DNA of 64,000 nt from Cupriavidus necator N-1 (GCF_000219215.1 NC_015723.1:1860001-1924000), one strand, 5' to 3'. Positions 43,500 to 52,713 are shown, counted from the stretch's first letter. Notes: generated by a model not told the origin, from the sequence alone. Program-made: numbers and translations.

Positions 43500-44969
43500 T
43501 CAGCGGATCATGAACGGATTACCCGTAGCCGCTCCCGTATTGATCCACACACTCTTGGTCTGCAGGTACGACTCGATGGCAGCGATGCCGTTTTCACGGC
43601 CGAGGCCCGAGTCCTTGTACCCGCCGAACGGCGACATAAAGCTGACCGCGCGATAGGTATTGACCCAGACCGTGCCCGCCTGGATCTTCTCCGACATGCG
43701 GAAGGCACGACCGATGTCGGATGTCCAGACCCCCGCTCCAAGCCCATAACAACTGTCATTGGCAATCGCGATGGCGTCGGCTTCGTCCCTGAACTTCAGG
43801 ATGGACAGCACCGGCCCGAACACCTCCTCCTGCGCGATGCGCATCTTCGGCGAGACCCTGGCAAAGATGGTCGGCTCGACAAACCATCCGTCGCCGCAGG
43901 ACGCCGGCTTGCCGCCGAGCAGCAGCTCCGCCCCTTCGTCCTGCGCGATCTGGATATACGACAGCACCTTTTCGTATTGCGCGGGCGTGGTGATGGGCCC
44001 CACCTGCGTGGAGGCATTCATCGGGTTGCCGAGCTTTGCCGTGCTGGCCAGCGCCAGCAGCTTCTCGACAAAGATATCGTGAATGTCTTCCTGCAGCAGC
44101 AGCCGCGAACCGGCGATACAGGTCTGGCCGCTGGCGGCGAAGATGCCGGAGACGGCGCCGTTGACGGCGTCATCCAGGTTGGCATCGTTGAAGACGATGT
44201 TCGGCGACTTGCCGCCGAGCTCCAGGCTCACGTGCTTGAACTGCGCCGCACACTGCTGGTTGATCACGCGTCCGGTGGCGTCCGATCCGGTGAAGGTCAC
44301 CTTCTTGACCAGCGGATGCGTCACCAGCGGCGAGCCCACCTCGACGCCAAACCCGGTCACGACGTTGAAGACGCCCGCGGGAAAGCCGGCTTCCTCGAAC
44401 AGCAGCGCAAGCTCGAGCGCAGACACCGAAGTGAACTCCGACGGCTTCACCACCACGGTACATCCCGCCGCGAGAGCCGGCGCGATCTTCCACGCCAGCA
44501 GCATCAGCGGTGAGTTCCACGGCGTGATGGCCGCCACCACGCCCAGCGGCTCGCGCCGGGTGTAGTTGAAATAGCCCTTCTTGTCGAGCGGAATGACCGT
44601 GCCTTCGATCTTGTCGGCCAGCCCGCCGAAGTAATAGAACCACTGCGGCAGGTACTTGAGCTGGGCGCCCATCTCCGCCAGCAGCTTGCCGTTGTCCTGC
44701 ACTTCGAACTCGGCCAGCCGCTCCGCGTCCCGGGCGATCAGGTCGCCGAGCTTGCGCAGCAAGGCGCCACGCTGCGTCGCCGTCATCTCCGACCACGGCC
44801 CCGAGCGGAACGCCTGATCGGCCGCCTGCACGGCGCGATCGATATCTGCTGCGGTGCCGCGGGCCACTTCGGCCCAGGTCTTGCCGGTAAAGGGATTCTG
44901 GGTTTCAAACCAGCGACCGTCGCTCGCATTGACGAAGGTGCCGTCGATGAACATTTGATACTGCTTCAT
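43500..44969 (-). CDS. NAD-dependent aldehyde dehydrogenase
   Basis: A 489-residue ALDH-superfamily enzyme with all active-site parts: ITPWNSPLMLLAWKIAPALA, VVVKPSEFTSVSA, VTFTGSDATG, the catalytic Glu in LELGGKSPNIVF (about 251) and the catalytic Cys in ASGQTCIAGSR (about 286). It oxidises an aldehyde to the acid. It is downstream of, and on the same strand as, the two-subunit ThDP decarboxylase, which would supply its aldehyde from a 2-oxo acid. Confidence 0.95.
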   Translation of the reverse strand: MKQYQMFIDGTFVNASDGRWFETQNPFTGKTWAEVARGTAADIDRAVQAADQAFRSGPWSEMTATQRGALLRKLGDLIARDAERLAEFEVQDNGKLLAEMGAQLKYLPQWFYYFGGLADKIEGTVIPLDKKGYFNYTRREPLGVVAAITPWNSPLMLLAWKIAPALAAGCTVVVKPSEFTSVSALELALLFEEAGFPAGVFNVVTGFGVEVGSPLVTHPLVKKVTFTGSDATGRVINQQCAAQFKHVSLELGGKSPNIVFNDANLDDAVNGAVSGIFAASGQTCIAGSRLLLQEDIHDIFVEKLLALASTAKLGNPMNASTQVGPITTPAQYEKVLSYIQIAQDEGAELLLGGKPASCGDGWFVEPTIFARVSPKMRIAQEEVFGPVLSILKFRDEADAIAIANDSCYGLGAGVWTSDIGRAFRMSEKIQAGTVWVNTYRAVSFMSPFGGYKDSGLGRENGIAAIESYLQTKSVWINTGAATGNPFMIR

Positions 44970-45001
44970 GGCGCGATGCTGTCCGTGTTGGTGTTGGCAG
45001 A

Positions 45002-45598
45002 TCAGAACGGTGCGAAGCCGAGATGCTCGCGGAAGCGGTTCTTGACAAAGGTGCCATCGCGCGGAGGCAAGGCCCGTTGCGGCTCGTCGGTCGAGATATA
45101 GACCTGCGCCACGGTCATGCCCTCGGCCTTCCTGATGGCTTGCGCCAAATTGCCCAGCTCCTCGATATCGGAAATCTCGAGCGTCGTCGGCACGCCGACC
45201 GCCTTCGCCACCTGGGCCAGGTTGGTACCCAGGCTGGTGTGGCTTTGCTGCATGCCAGTCTCACCGAAGTGGCCGTTGTCGAGAATCACGATGTTCAGGT
45301 TTTTCTGCTGTTGCGCCGCCGCCGTTGCCAGGCTGCCGATGCCCATCAGCTGCTCGCCGTCGCCGGTGATGGCGATCACGGTCTTCTCGGGTTGTGCGAT
45401 GGCAAGCCCGAGAGCCAGCGAGGTGGAACCGCCCATCGCGCCCCACAGGTAGAAGTTGCCGGGACGGTCGCCAGCGGCGAACACGTCGTACGAAGGCGAA
45501 CCGAGGCCCGAGACTACGAGCGCGTCAGGAAATTGCTTCAGCAGTTCGGCAACGAACTTGCGGCGGTCGATGCCAGGCTTGGAGGTAGAGGTAGTCAT
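45002..45598 (-). CDS. ThDP-dependent decarboxylase, beta (cofactor-binding) subunit
   Basis: A 198-residue protein equal to the C-terminal ThDP-binding part of 2-oxo acid decarboxylases. The cofactor motif GDGEQLMGIGSLATAAA ... VILDNG (GDG to about 30 residues on) is complete. It matches the small split subunits of sulfopyruvate or phosphonopyruvate decarboxylases (ComE-like), here about half the length of a fused enzyme. The start is the ATG at 45598, 4 bp after the alpha-subunit stop. The oxo-acid substrate is unknown. Confidence 0.88.
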   Translation of the reverse strand: MTTSTSKPGIDRRKFVAELLKQFPDALVVSGLGSPSYDVFAAGDRPGNFYLWGAMGGSTSLALGLAIAQPEKTVIAITGDGEQLMGIGSLATAAAQQQKNLNIVILDNGHFGETGMQQSHTSLGTNLAQVAKAVGVPTTLEISDIEELGNLAQAIRKAEGMTVAQVYISTDEPQRALPPRDGTFVKNRFREHLGFAPF

Positions 45599-45602
45599 AG
45601 GA

Positions 45603-46136
45603 TCAGCGCATCCACTTTTTGCGGCCGATAAGGCTCTGGGACAGGAGAACGGCAACGCGGTTGCCAGCGTCGAAGGCGGAAACCAGGCCGGCGTCGACCA
45701 GCTCGGCGGCCTCTTCCGGCGAATTCACGCGATAGACCGTGATGCCCATCAGCTCCAGCGCGCGCTGGGTGGCCAGGCCCATGGGGTTCTGCCAGGGATT
45801 GAACTCGGCGTACTCGCCGCGCATGGTCACCAGGGTGAAGAACGGGAACTTGCAGCTCTCCAGCAGCGAGAACATGTTCACGCAGTTGCCGACGCCGCTG
45901 CTCTGCATCAGCAGCACGGCGCGTTCCCCGCCCAGCCAGGCGCCGCTGACGACGCCCACGCCTTCCTCTTCCGTGGTCAGCACCACGTCGCGGATTTCGG
46001 GGTCGGCCTTGGCGCGTCGGATGACATGCGAGTGGCCGGCGTCGGGCACGTAGGCCACCTGGCGGACGCCGTTCTGTTTAAGGACCTGGAAGATGTCCTC
46101 TTGCCAGGCAAGAGGCTCTGAGTTGTTTGTCGTCAT
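45603..46136 (-). CDS. ThDP-dependent decarboxylase, alpha (pyrimidine-binding) subunit
   Basis: A 177-residue protein equal to the N-terminal PYR domain of the same class: QVLKQNGVRQVAYVPDAGHS, VVLTTEEEGVGVVSGAWLGG (with the Glu that activates ThDP) and LLMQSSGVGNCVNMFSLLES. This is the ComD-like half of sulfopyruvate decarboxylase or the front of phosphonopyruvate decarboxylase. Alpha and beta must assemble to make an active site. It is the first gene of a three-gene operon ending in the aldehyde dehydrogenase and is divergent from a LysR gene. Confidence 0.87.
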   Translation of the reverse strand: MTTNNSEPLAWQEDIFQVLKQNGVRQVAYVPDAGHSHVIRRAKADPEIRDVVLTTEEEGVGVVSGAWLGGERAVLLMQSSGVGNCVNMFSLLESCKFPFFTLVTMRGEYAEFNPWQNPMGLATQRALELMGITVYRVNSPEEAAELVDAGLVSAFDAGNRVAVLLSQSLIGRKKWMR

Positions 46137-46204
46137 AGTGCGCAAGTTAAGAAAGGGGAAAGCGGAGGGACAACGTTTGCTATCATAGAGTTGACTAGCT
46201 GGAA

Positions 46205-46224
46205 GTATGAAATACAATTAATTG
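46205..46224. promoter_or_regulatory. Candidate LysR sites in the divergent ThDP/LysR promoter
   Basis: GTATGAAATAC (46205-46215) is an inverted repeat and overlaps the palindrome CAATTAATTG (46215-46224). Both lie in the AT-rich 135-bp gap between the ThDP alpha gene and the LysR gene, where a shared operator is expected. Confidence 0.4.
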
Positions 46225-46271
46225 ATGCCTGCGATCACGAAGTTGAATGCCGGCCAAGGGCCTTTACAGAT

Positions 46272-47201
46272 ATGGACATCAAGCAGCTTCGCGCCCTGTT
46301 AGCCATCGCCGAGACCGGCAGCGCCACCAAGGCGGCCGAGCTCCTGCGCATCGTGCAGCCGGCGGTTTCCCGGCACGTGCGCCTGCTCGAGGAGGAACTT
46401 GGCGTCGAGCTGTTCGAGCGCGAGCGCCATGGCATGGTCCTGACCGACGCCGGCCGCACGCTGGTCGAATACGGCCGCAGGGCGCTGCAGGAACTCGATC
46501 GGGCCAAGGCGGAGATCACGCCGGCGTCTGGCGCGATTTCAGGCACTGCGGTCATTGGACTACTCCCAAGCACTTGCGAATTGCTGGCAGCGGAGCTGGT
46601 TGCCACGGTGAAGGCCAGGCATCCGCAACTGGTGGTACGCATCAACGTCGGCTACGCGGGAAACCTGCTGCAGTGGCTCGAGGCCGGCGACGTGGAGGTC
46701 GCCTTGCTCTACGACACCAAGAGTTCTCCCGGCCTGCACGTCGAAGCACTGCTCGATGAACAGCTCTACCTGGTGGGACCCGCTGGCACCCTTGCGCCAG
46801 GCGAGGAACAAACCGTCGAGAGCTTCCGCGACCTGCCGCTGATCCTGCCTAACGCCCCGCACGGGTTACGCAGCGTGGTCGAGCATGCCTGCGCGGTCGC
46901 CGGCATCACCCCGGTGGTAGCGGTCGAGACCAACTCGCTGGTGGTTCAGAAAAACCTGGTCGGCAAGGGATTCGGCCACACCGTCCTGCCGAGCTCCGCG
47001 ATTTCCGAGGAGATGGAGACTGGCGCGCTGGCGGGCGCGCCCATCGTGTCGCCCAACCTGTCGCGCCGCATCGTGCTGGCGCACGCGGCCACCCGCAGGC
47101 TGACACCCGCAGCCAGCTTCGTCCGCGCCGAGCTGGTGGCATTGATGAAGCGGCTGGTGCTCGACGGCGCATGGCCCGGTGCATCCTGGATCAGCGCCTG
47201 A
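46272..47201 (+). CDS. LysR-family transcriptional regulator
   Basis: A 309-residue LysR protein: HTH at about 1-58 (DIKQLRALLAIAETGSATKA; LLRIVQPAVSRHVRLLEEEL) and effector domain from about 88 (SGTAVIGLLPSTCELLAAEL). It belongs to the Nac/Cbl-like branch by this opening. The ATG at 46272 gives normal length. It is divergent from the ThDP decarboxylase/ALDH operon and probably controls it; the 3' end is 18 bp from the convergent Bug gene. Confidence 0.92.
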   Translation: MDIKQLRALLAIAETGSATKAAELLRIVQPAVSRHVRLLEEELGVELFERERHGMVLTDAGRTLVEYGRRALQELDRAKAEITPASGAISGTAVIGLLPSTCELLAAELVATVKARHPQLVVRINVGYAGNLLQWLEAGDVEVALLYDTKSSPGLHVEALLDEQLYLVGPAGTLAPGEEQTVESFRDLPLILPNAPHGLRSVVEHACAVAGITPVVAVETNSLVVQKNLVGKGFGHTVLPSSAISEEMETGALAGAPIVSPNLSRRIVLAHAATRRLTPAASFVRAELVALMKRLVLDGAWPGASWISA

Positions 47202-47219
47202 TACGGTGCCAGCGGCAGT

Positions 47220-48185
47220 TCAGTCCAGTTCGATGTTGGCGGCCTTGATGACCTCGGCCCACCGGCGCGTCTCAGCCTGGACAAACCTGGCCGCCTTGTC
47301 CGGGGTGGAATCGACGATGGGCTGCACGCCGATCTTTTCCATGCGCTGACGCACCTCAGAGTCCTTGACCGCCGTCTGCAAGGCAGCGCTCAGCTTTTCA
47401 ATGACCGGGGCCGGCGTGCCCTTTGGCACCATCACCATGTTCCACAGCGACGTTTCATAGTTCGCGTAGCCCGCTTCCTTCATCGTCGGCACGTCCGGCA
47501 GCACGCTGGAACGCGTGGCAGTCGTGACCGCAAGCGCCTTCAGGCGACCGGACTGGATCATGGGCGCAGCCGTCGACACTGCATCGGTAATGAACTGGAC
47601 GTCGCCGGAAATCACGGACTGGATCGCCTGGCTGGCGCCACGGAACGGAACATGGGTGAGCTTCAGGTGCTCCTGGAACTGCAGCAACTCGACCGCCATA
47701 TGGACGGCGCTACCCTTCCCTGCGGAACCGTAGCTGTACTTGCCAGGATTCTTCTTGATGTCCTCGACCAGTTCCCTGGCCGTGTTCGCCTTCACCGAAG
47801 GATTGACCGCCAGCACCATCGGCACCCCCGCGACCACAGATACCGGCACCAGCGCATTGACGGGGTCATACGGCAGCTTCTTGTAAAGCGTGGCGTTGAT
47901 GGCGTGGGAACTGGTGCCGAACAACAGCGTGTAGCCGTCCGCCGGGCTCTTGGCGACTACGTCGGTCGCAATGGTGCCGCCGGCACCCGCCTTGTTTTCC
48001 ACCACGACCGACTGCCCGAGCAAGGCGCCGAGCTTGTTCGCCACGATACGCGCCACCACGTCGGTGCTGCCGCCGGCGGCGAAGCCGACGACCATTCGGA
48101 CGGGATGGTCAGGGTAAGCAGCCTGGGCGTGCGCGCTGAACGAAATGAGCGCACCGATCCCTACTTGAGCAAGCAAGCGTTTCAT
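47220..48185 (-). CDS. Bug-family substrate-binding protein
   Basis: A 321-residue receptor with a signal peptide (about 1-23, ending AHAQA), YPDHPVRMVVGFAAGGSTDV, NKAGAGGTIATDVVAKSPAD and GYTLLFGTSSHAINATLY. It is complete to the last helix. The ATG has GGAAGAG upstream. An unlinked receptor on the same strand as another Bug gene further right; the ligand is unknown. Confidence 0.92.
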   Translation of the reverse strand: MKRLLAQVGIGALISFSAHAQAAYPDHPVRMVVGFAAGGSTDVVARIVANKLGALLGQSVVVENKAGAGGTIATDVVAKSPADGYTLLFGTSSHAINATLYKKLPYDPVNALVPVSVVAGVPMVLAVNPSVKANTARELVEDIKKNPGKYSYGSAGKGSAVHMAVELLQFQEHLKLTHVPFRGASQAIQSVISGDVQFITDAVSTAAPMIQSGRLKALAVTTATRSSVLPDVPTMKEAGYANYETSLWNMVMVPKGTPAPVIEKLSAALQTAVKDSEVRQRMEKIGVQPIVDSTPDKAARFVQAETRRWAEVIKAANIELD

Positions 48186-48375
48186 GTCTCTTCCAGGTAG
48201 ATAGTTTTGGTTGGGTGGCGGATTGCGCGTCGACACCCTTTGAAGCGATGGTAGCGAGCAACCGTGGCGACGGTGAAATAGAAAATTCCGCTGCTGCTAT
48301 CAAGAGGCGGCATGCCTGGGGCTACTACTGCGGTGTTAACCCGAAGCAGCCTCCGCAGGCCCCGCGTAAACGCAA

Positions 48376-48407
48376 GTACGCCGCGCAGCCATCGCCGCGC
48401 GGCGTAC
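48376..48407 (-). terminator. Perfect 11-bp hairpin downstream of the second Bug gene
   Basis: GTACGCCGCGC (48376-48386) pairs with GCGCGGCGTAC (48397-48407) around a 10-base loop, about 50 bp past the stop of the leftward Bug gene at 48459. There is no strong U run, so termination may be partial. The rest of 48186-48458 has no gene. Confidence 0.45.
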
Positions 48408-48458
48408 ATTCAAGGTCCAACGGAACGGAAGCGCTGGCGCGCTACCGGCCGCAGGATG

Positions 48459-49463
48459 TCAGTCGGCCTCCACCTTCATGGTCTTCAGCAACGGCTGCCA
48501 CTTGTCGCTTTCCGCCTTGAGCCAGGACCTGAGCCCCTCCGGCGTCTGCTTGTCGAGCGGCACCACCTCTGCACCCAGGTCGTCAAGCCGCCTGGCGACG
48601 GCAGGATCTTTCAATGCCTGCTGCAGGGCCTTGGTCAGCCTGGCCGTGACCGCGGGCGGCGTACCCTTGGGCGCATAGATCCCATGCCAGACCTTCATCG
48701 AGAAGCCCTTCAGGCCGCCTTCCTGCAGCGTCGGCGCATTGGGCAGCGCCTTGATCCGGCTCGGTGTCGTCACGCCATACAGCTTGACGCGGTTGGCGTT
48801 GATATGCGACAGCGTCGAGGTGGTCTGGTCGCACAGCAGGTCCACCTGCCCGCCCAGCAAGGCCGTCAGCGCGGGCCCGGTGCCCTGGTAGGGAACGGAG
48901 GTCATCTTGACTTTGACTGCCTCCTCGAACAGCAGGCCGCATAGCTGCGAAACCGCGCCAAGGCCGGCATTGGCCAGCGAGACCTTTTCCTTGTTCTGCT
49001 GCACGTACTTGATCAGTTCCGCCGCGTTGGCCGGCGGCAGGTCCTTGCGGCCCAGCAGCGTCATCGGCACATCCGCCACCTGCCCGATGTACTCGAAATC
49101 CTTCAGCGGGCTGTAGGAGAGCTTTTTGTACAGCGCCGGCGCCGTCGCCATGCCATTGTGGTGGATCAGAATGGTGTAGCCGTCGGGCTGCGCCCGCGCC
49201 ACGAATGCGGCCGCCACTGTGCCGCCGGCGCCGAGCTTGTTTTCCACGACAACGCTCTGCCCCAGATCCTTCGACATGGCCTGCCCAAGCGCCCGCGAAA
49301 CCACATCGGTCGGGCCGCCGGCCGAGAACGGCACCACCAGCGTGATGGGCTTGGACGGATATGCATCCGCTGCCAGCGCCCCAGCGGAAAACGCCAGCCC
49401 GAGCGCTCCGCATGTGATCCACTTCATACCGGCCAGCATGGCCTTGCCCGCTTGAACGCACAT
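48459..49463 (-). CDS. Bug-family substrate-binding protein
   Basis: A 334-residue receptor with a signal peptide (about 1-32, KWITCGALGLAFSAGALAA), YPSKPITLVVPFSAGGPTDV, NKLGAGGTVAAAFVARAQPD and GYTILIHHNGMATAPALY. A Cys-rich stretch around SQLCGLLFEEA and DLLCDQTTS is unusual for the family. I take the ATG at 49463 (GGAG eight bases upstream); ATGs at 49439 and 49427 are alternatives without clear RBS. The ligand is unknown. Confidence 0.91.
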   Translation of the reverse strand: MCVQAGKAMLAGMKWITCGALGLAFSAGALAADAYPSKPITLVVPFSAGGPTDVVSRALGQAMSKDLGQSVVVENKLGAGGTVAAAFVARAQPDGYTILIHHNGMATAPALYKKLSYSPLKDFEYIGQVADVPMTLLGRKDLPPANAAELIKYVQQNKEKVSLANAGLGAVSQLCGLLFEEAVKVKMTSVPYQGTGPALTALLGGQVDLLCDQTTSTLSHINANRVKLYGVTTPSRIKALPNAPTLQEGGLKGFSMKVWHGIYAPKGTPPAVTARLTKALQQALKDPAVARRLDDLGAEVVPLDKQTPEGLRSWLKAESDKWQPLLKTMKVEAD

Positions 49464-49946
49464 ATCACCGTCTCCATGTCGCCGGCGCGCTGACTTTGTC
49501 GCGCCGGTCGGTTTATCAAACAGGGCTAGAGTGCGGGATAGCGGCACCGGAGGACAATCCGGATTTATCGAACGGGCCATACGGCCAGGCCGAACGCACG
49601 CCGGCCGATCACCCGGTCTGGAACATCTGCCCGAAGTCGCAGGCCTCCCGGGCCAGCATGGCGATGGGCGACACAAGCTCGCTGCACTGGTCACTCTTGC
49701 AGATGGCGGCATCCGCCCGCCACCATGGCGCATCTTCCGGCAGCAGGTCGAAGCCTCATGTTCTGCTCTCCCTAGCCACGCGCCCATGGCGCTGGTCCGC
49801 CTGAAATCGCCTGAAATTTTCAACCAATGAAAATATACGGCATTCGTTTGACGCTCTTTCGCTCCGCTCCCTAAGATCTCCCACACAGAGTTTCCCTCAA
49901 CGAAACCAGATGCGCGCGCACCGCCTCGCGCCCAGGAGACAACCCG
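49464..49946. other. Long non-coding gap between divergent Bug genes
   Basis: 483 bp without a gene I can support. The minus frame of the left Bug gene stays open across it, but the conceptual product has no recognisable motif. The right end holds an AT-rich promoter zone with ATTTTCA-N5-TGAAAAT (49816-49834, perfect 7-bp arms), TTGACG at 49848 and TAAGAT at 49872 (18-bp spacing) for the rightward Bug gene. Confidence 0.6.
49816..49834. promoter_or_regulatory. Palindrome ATTTTCA-N5-TGAAAAT upstream of the AtuA-type operon
   Basis: A perfect inverted repeat just upstream of a fair sigma-70-like promoter (TTGACG/TAAGAT). Its size and place suit an IclR- or LysR-type operator; the IclR gene at 52714 is the nearest candidate. 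Confidence 0.5.
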
Positions 49947-50942
49947 ATGCAGCGTCATTCCCCCCAGCGGCGTGCCGTAGTTGCGGCGCTCGCCACCCTG
50001 CCCGCCTTGTGCGCCTGGTCCGCACCGGCCTGCGCGGCAGAGGCATTTCCTTCACGTACGATCCGGCTGGTGGTGCCCTTCACGCCTGGCGGCACCACTG
50101 ACATCCTGGCGCGCCTGGTTGCGCAGAAGGCGGGCGAGGCGCTGGGTCAGCAGATCGTGGTCGACAACCGCCCGGGCGCGGGCGGCAACATCGGCGCGGA
50201 GGCGGTGGCGCGCAGCGCGGCTGACGGCTATACGCTGCTGATGGGCACGTTGGGCACGCAGGTGACCAACCAGTTCATCTACCCGCGCATGCCGTACGAC
50301 AGCACCCGGGACTTCGTGCCCGTGACGCTGGTCGCCAACTCGCCCAACGTGCTGCTTGTCAACAGCACGCTGAACGCCAGGTCGGTGGGCGAACTGGTGA
50401 CGCTGGCCAGGCGCGAGCCGGGCAAGATCAACTATGCCTCCACCAGCACCGGCGGGTCGCCCCACCTGTCAGGCGAGTTGCTGAACATGATGGCAGGCGT
50501 CAGCATGCAGCACGTGCCGTACAAAGGGGCCGCTCCCGCCATGACGGACCTGCTCGCGGGCCAGGTCAACCTGATGTTCGACAACCTGCCGTCCGCGCTG
50601 GCACAGATCCAGACCGGCAAGGTGACGGCGCTGGCGGTCACCAGTGCCAGGCGGGCCTCGGTGCTGCCTTCCGTGCCGACCGTGCGCGAGTCGGGGCTGC
50701 CGGGCTATGAAGTCAATTCCTGGTTCGGGCTGCTCGCTCCGGCCGGCACGCCGCCGGAGCGTGTTCGCCAGCTCCAGCAGGCGGTGGATAAGGTGCTGGC
50801 CACGCCCGACGTGCGCAAGCGCATCGAACAGCTTGGCGCCGAGCCGGGCGGCGAAGGCTCCGCCGCGTTCGCGGCGCAGATCAGTAGTGATACGGAAAAA
50901 TGGTCGCGCGTGATCCAGACCGCCGGCATCAAGGCGCAATGA
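49947..50942 (+). CDS. Bug-family substrate-binding protein
   Basis: A 331-residue receptor with a signal peptide (about 1-31, ending APACAAE), FPSRTIRLVVPFTPGGTTDI, NRPGAGGNIGAEAVARSAAD and GYTLLMGTLGTQVTNQFI. It ends with a normal last helix. The ATG follows AGGAG. It heads a rightward operon with the AtuA-type pair, so it is probably the receptor for the compound those genes handle. Confidence 0.93.
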   Translation: MQRHSPQRRAVVAALATLPALCAWSAPACAAEAFPSRTIRLVVPFTPGGTTDILARLVAQKAGEALGQQIVVDNRPGAGGNIGAEAVARSAADGYTLLMGTLGTQVTNQFIYPRMPYDSTRDFVPVTLVANSPNVLLVNSTLNARSVGELVTLARREPGKINYASTSTGGSPHLSGELLNMMAGVSMQHVPYKGAAPAMTDLLAGQVNLMFDNLPSALAQIQTGKVTALAVTSARRASVLPSVPTVRESGLPGYEVNSWFGLLAPAGTPPERVRQLQQAVDKVLATPDVRKRIEQLGAEPGGEGSAAFAAQISSDTEKWSRVIQTAGIKAQ

Positions 50943-50980
50943 CACGGCTCGGCAGCGCCACCCCCTGACACAGGACAACC

Positions 50981-52336
50981 ATGACCAAGACCCACACCCT
51001 TCGTATCGGCTCGGGATCGGGCTGGTGGGGCGACCGCGTGGAGCCGGCCGAGCGTTCGGCGCGCCTGGGCAAGCTCGACTACCTGTGCTTCGAGACCATG
51101 GCCGAGGCCACGGTATCCGCCGCGCAGGTGCGCAAGCGGCGCGATGCCGCTTTCGCCGGCTACGACACCTATCTCGACGAGCGCATGCGCGCAGTGCTGC
51201 CCCCCTGCATCGCCAACGGCACGCGCATCATCAGCAACCAGGGCTGGATTCATCCGCTGGGCGCAGCCCGGCGCGTGGCCGAACTCTGCGAAGAACTGGG
51301 CCTGCCCGGTGTCAGGATCGCCGCGGTCACCACCACGGACCTGACCGGGAGCATCTGCGAGCTGGATCTCACCCTGCTGGAAAGCGGCGCACCGGTGTCC
51401 TCGCTGCGTGAAACGCTGATCAGCGCCGAGCCATACGAAGGCGCCGAGCCGATCGTCGCCGCATTGCGTGCGGGCGCGCAGATCGTGATCACCGGGCGCG
51501 TGGCCGACCCGTCGCTGTTCCTCGCGCCGATGATCCATCATTTCGGCTGGTCTCCGGACGACGTGACACGGCTTGCGCGCGGCAGCGCCATCGGCCATTT
51601 GCTCGAGTGCGGCGCGCAGGTGACGGGGGGATATTTCGGCGATCCCGGCTACAAGGATGTGCCGGAACCATGGAACCTGGCCTTCCCGATCGCCGAGGTG
51701 GAAGCCGACGGCAGCGCCGTGATCGGCAAGGTGGACGGCAGCGGCGGGCGCATCGACCTGCAGACGGTCAAGGAGCAGATGTTCTATGAAGTCCACGACC
51801 CGCGCCGCTACATCACGCCGGACGTGGTGGTCGACTTCTCGACCGCGGTGCTCGAACAGGTGGGGCCGGACCGCGTGCGCATCAGCGGCGTGAGCGGGCA
51901 GCCGCGCACCGATACGCTCAAGGTGTCGCTGGGCTGCACCGAAGGGCATATCGGCGAAGACATGTTCTTCTTCGCGGGGCCGGGTTGCCTGGAAAAGGCC
52001 AGGCTGGCCAAACGCATCCTCGAAGCGCGCTTTGCCATGGCAAGGTTGCAGGCGGATGAGGTGCGCATCGACTTCCTCGGCGTCAACGCCGTGCACGGCG
52101 CGGCCTCGCCCGAGCCTGCCTGCGAGCCCAACGAGATCGCGGTCCGCGTCGCCGCGCGCACCCGCACGCGCGCGGAAGCCGCCAAGGTCGGCCGCGAGAT
52201 CGACAGCATGGCGGTCTGCGGCCTGGCCTCCACCGGCAAGCGCGTGCCGCACCAGGACCGCACGCGCGAGATCATCGGCGTCTGGTCGGCGCTGGCGCCG
52301 CGCGCGTTGATCACCTCCCAGGTCCACTATCTCTGA
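50981..52336 (+). CDS. AtuA-family (DUF1446) protein, large part
   Basis: A 451-residue protein matching the large domain of AtuA (acyclic terpene utilisation) and related DUF1446 proteins: TLRIGSGSGWWGDRVEPAER near the start, YLCFETMAEATVSAAQ, GTRIISNQGWIHPLGAARRV, ITGRVADPSLFLAPMIHHFG and ECGAQVTGGYFGDPGYKDVP. The family's chemistry is not well defined; it appears with CoA-ester catabolism of branched compounds. The short partner domain follows as a separate gene after 9 bp. Here the companions are a Bug receptor, an IclR regulator and an acyl-CoA dehydrogenase. Confidence 0.9.
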   Translation: MTKTHTLRIGSGSGWWGDRVEPAERSARLGKLDYLCFETMAEATVSAAQVRKRRDAAFAGYDTYLDERMRAVLPPCIANGTRIISNQGWIHPLGAARRVAELCEELGLPGVRIAAVTTTDLTGSICELDLTLLESGAPVSSLRETLISAEPYEGAEPIVAALRAGAQIVITGRVADPSLFLAPMIHHFGWSPDDVTRLARGSAIGHLLECGAQVTGGYFGDPGYKDVPEPWNLAFPIAEVEADGSAVIGKVDGSGGRIDLQTVKEQMFYEVHDPRRYITPDVVVDFSTAVLEQVGPDRVRISGVSGQPRTDTLKVSLGCTEGHIGEDMFFFAGPGCLEKARLAKRILEARFAMARLQADEVRIDFLGVNAVHGAASPEPACEPNEIAVRVAARTRTRAEAAKVGREIDSMAVCGLASTGKRVPHQDRTREIIGVWSALAPRALITSQVHYL

Positions 52337-52345
52337 GGATTCGCC

Positions 52346-52696
52346 ATGCGTGTACCACTGCGCCGCCTCGCACACAGCCGCTCCGGCGACAAGGGCAATA
52401 CTTCGAACACGGCAGTCATCGCCTATGCGCCGGAGTTCTACCCGCATATCAAGGCACAGCTGACGGCACCCATGTTCAAGGCGCTGTACGGCACGCTGAT
52501 CACGGGAGCGGTCACGCGCCATGAAGTGGATGGGCTGCAGGTGCTCAACTTCGTGGCGGAGGGCGCGCTCGGCGGCGGTGTGTCGCGCAGCCTCGCGATC
52601 GACAACTACGGCAAGGCGCTGGCCAGCGCCGTACTGCGTTTTGAAGTGGAAATACCTGATGCGTTGGCCGGCCTGCTGCGCGGGCCGGCGCCATAG
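52346..52696 (+). CDS. AtuA-related small domain protein
   Basis: A 116-residue protein: VPLRRLAHSRSGDKGNTSNT near the start, FKALYGTLITGAVTRHEVDG and LNFVAEGALGGGVSRSLAID. This is the small C-terminal domain often fused to, or coded beside, the DUF1446/AtuA protein. It lies 9 bp after the large gene, so they likely form one complex. The convergent IclR gene ends 17 bp away. Confidence 0.88.
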   Translation: MRVPLRRLAHSRSGDKGNTSNTAVIAYAPEFYPHIKAQLTAPMFKALYGTLITGAVTRHEVDGLQVLNFVAEGALGGGVSRSLAIDNYGKALASAVLRFEVEIPDALAGLLRGPAP

Positions 52697-52713
52697 GCTC
52701 GCCGGAGTAGGCG

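Noticed and set aside
49464..49958. Minus-strand extension of the Bug frame at 48459 by about 165 codons
   Set aside because: The product lacks any domain, and the signal peptide near 49463 marks the true start.
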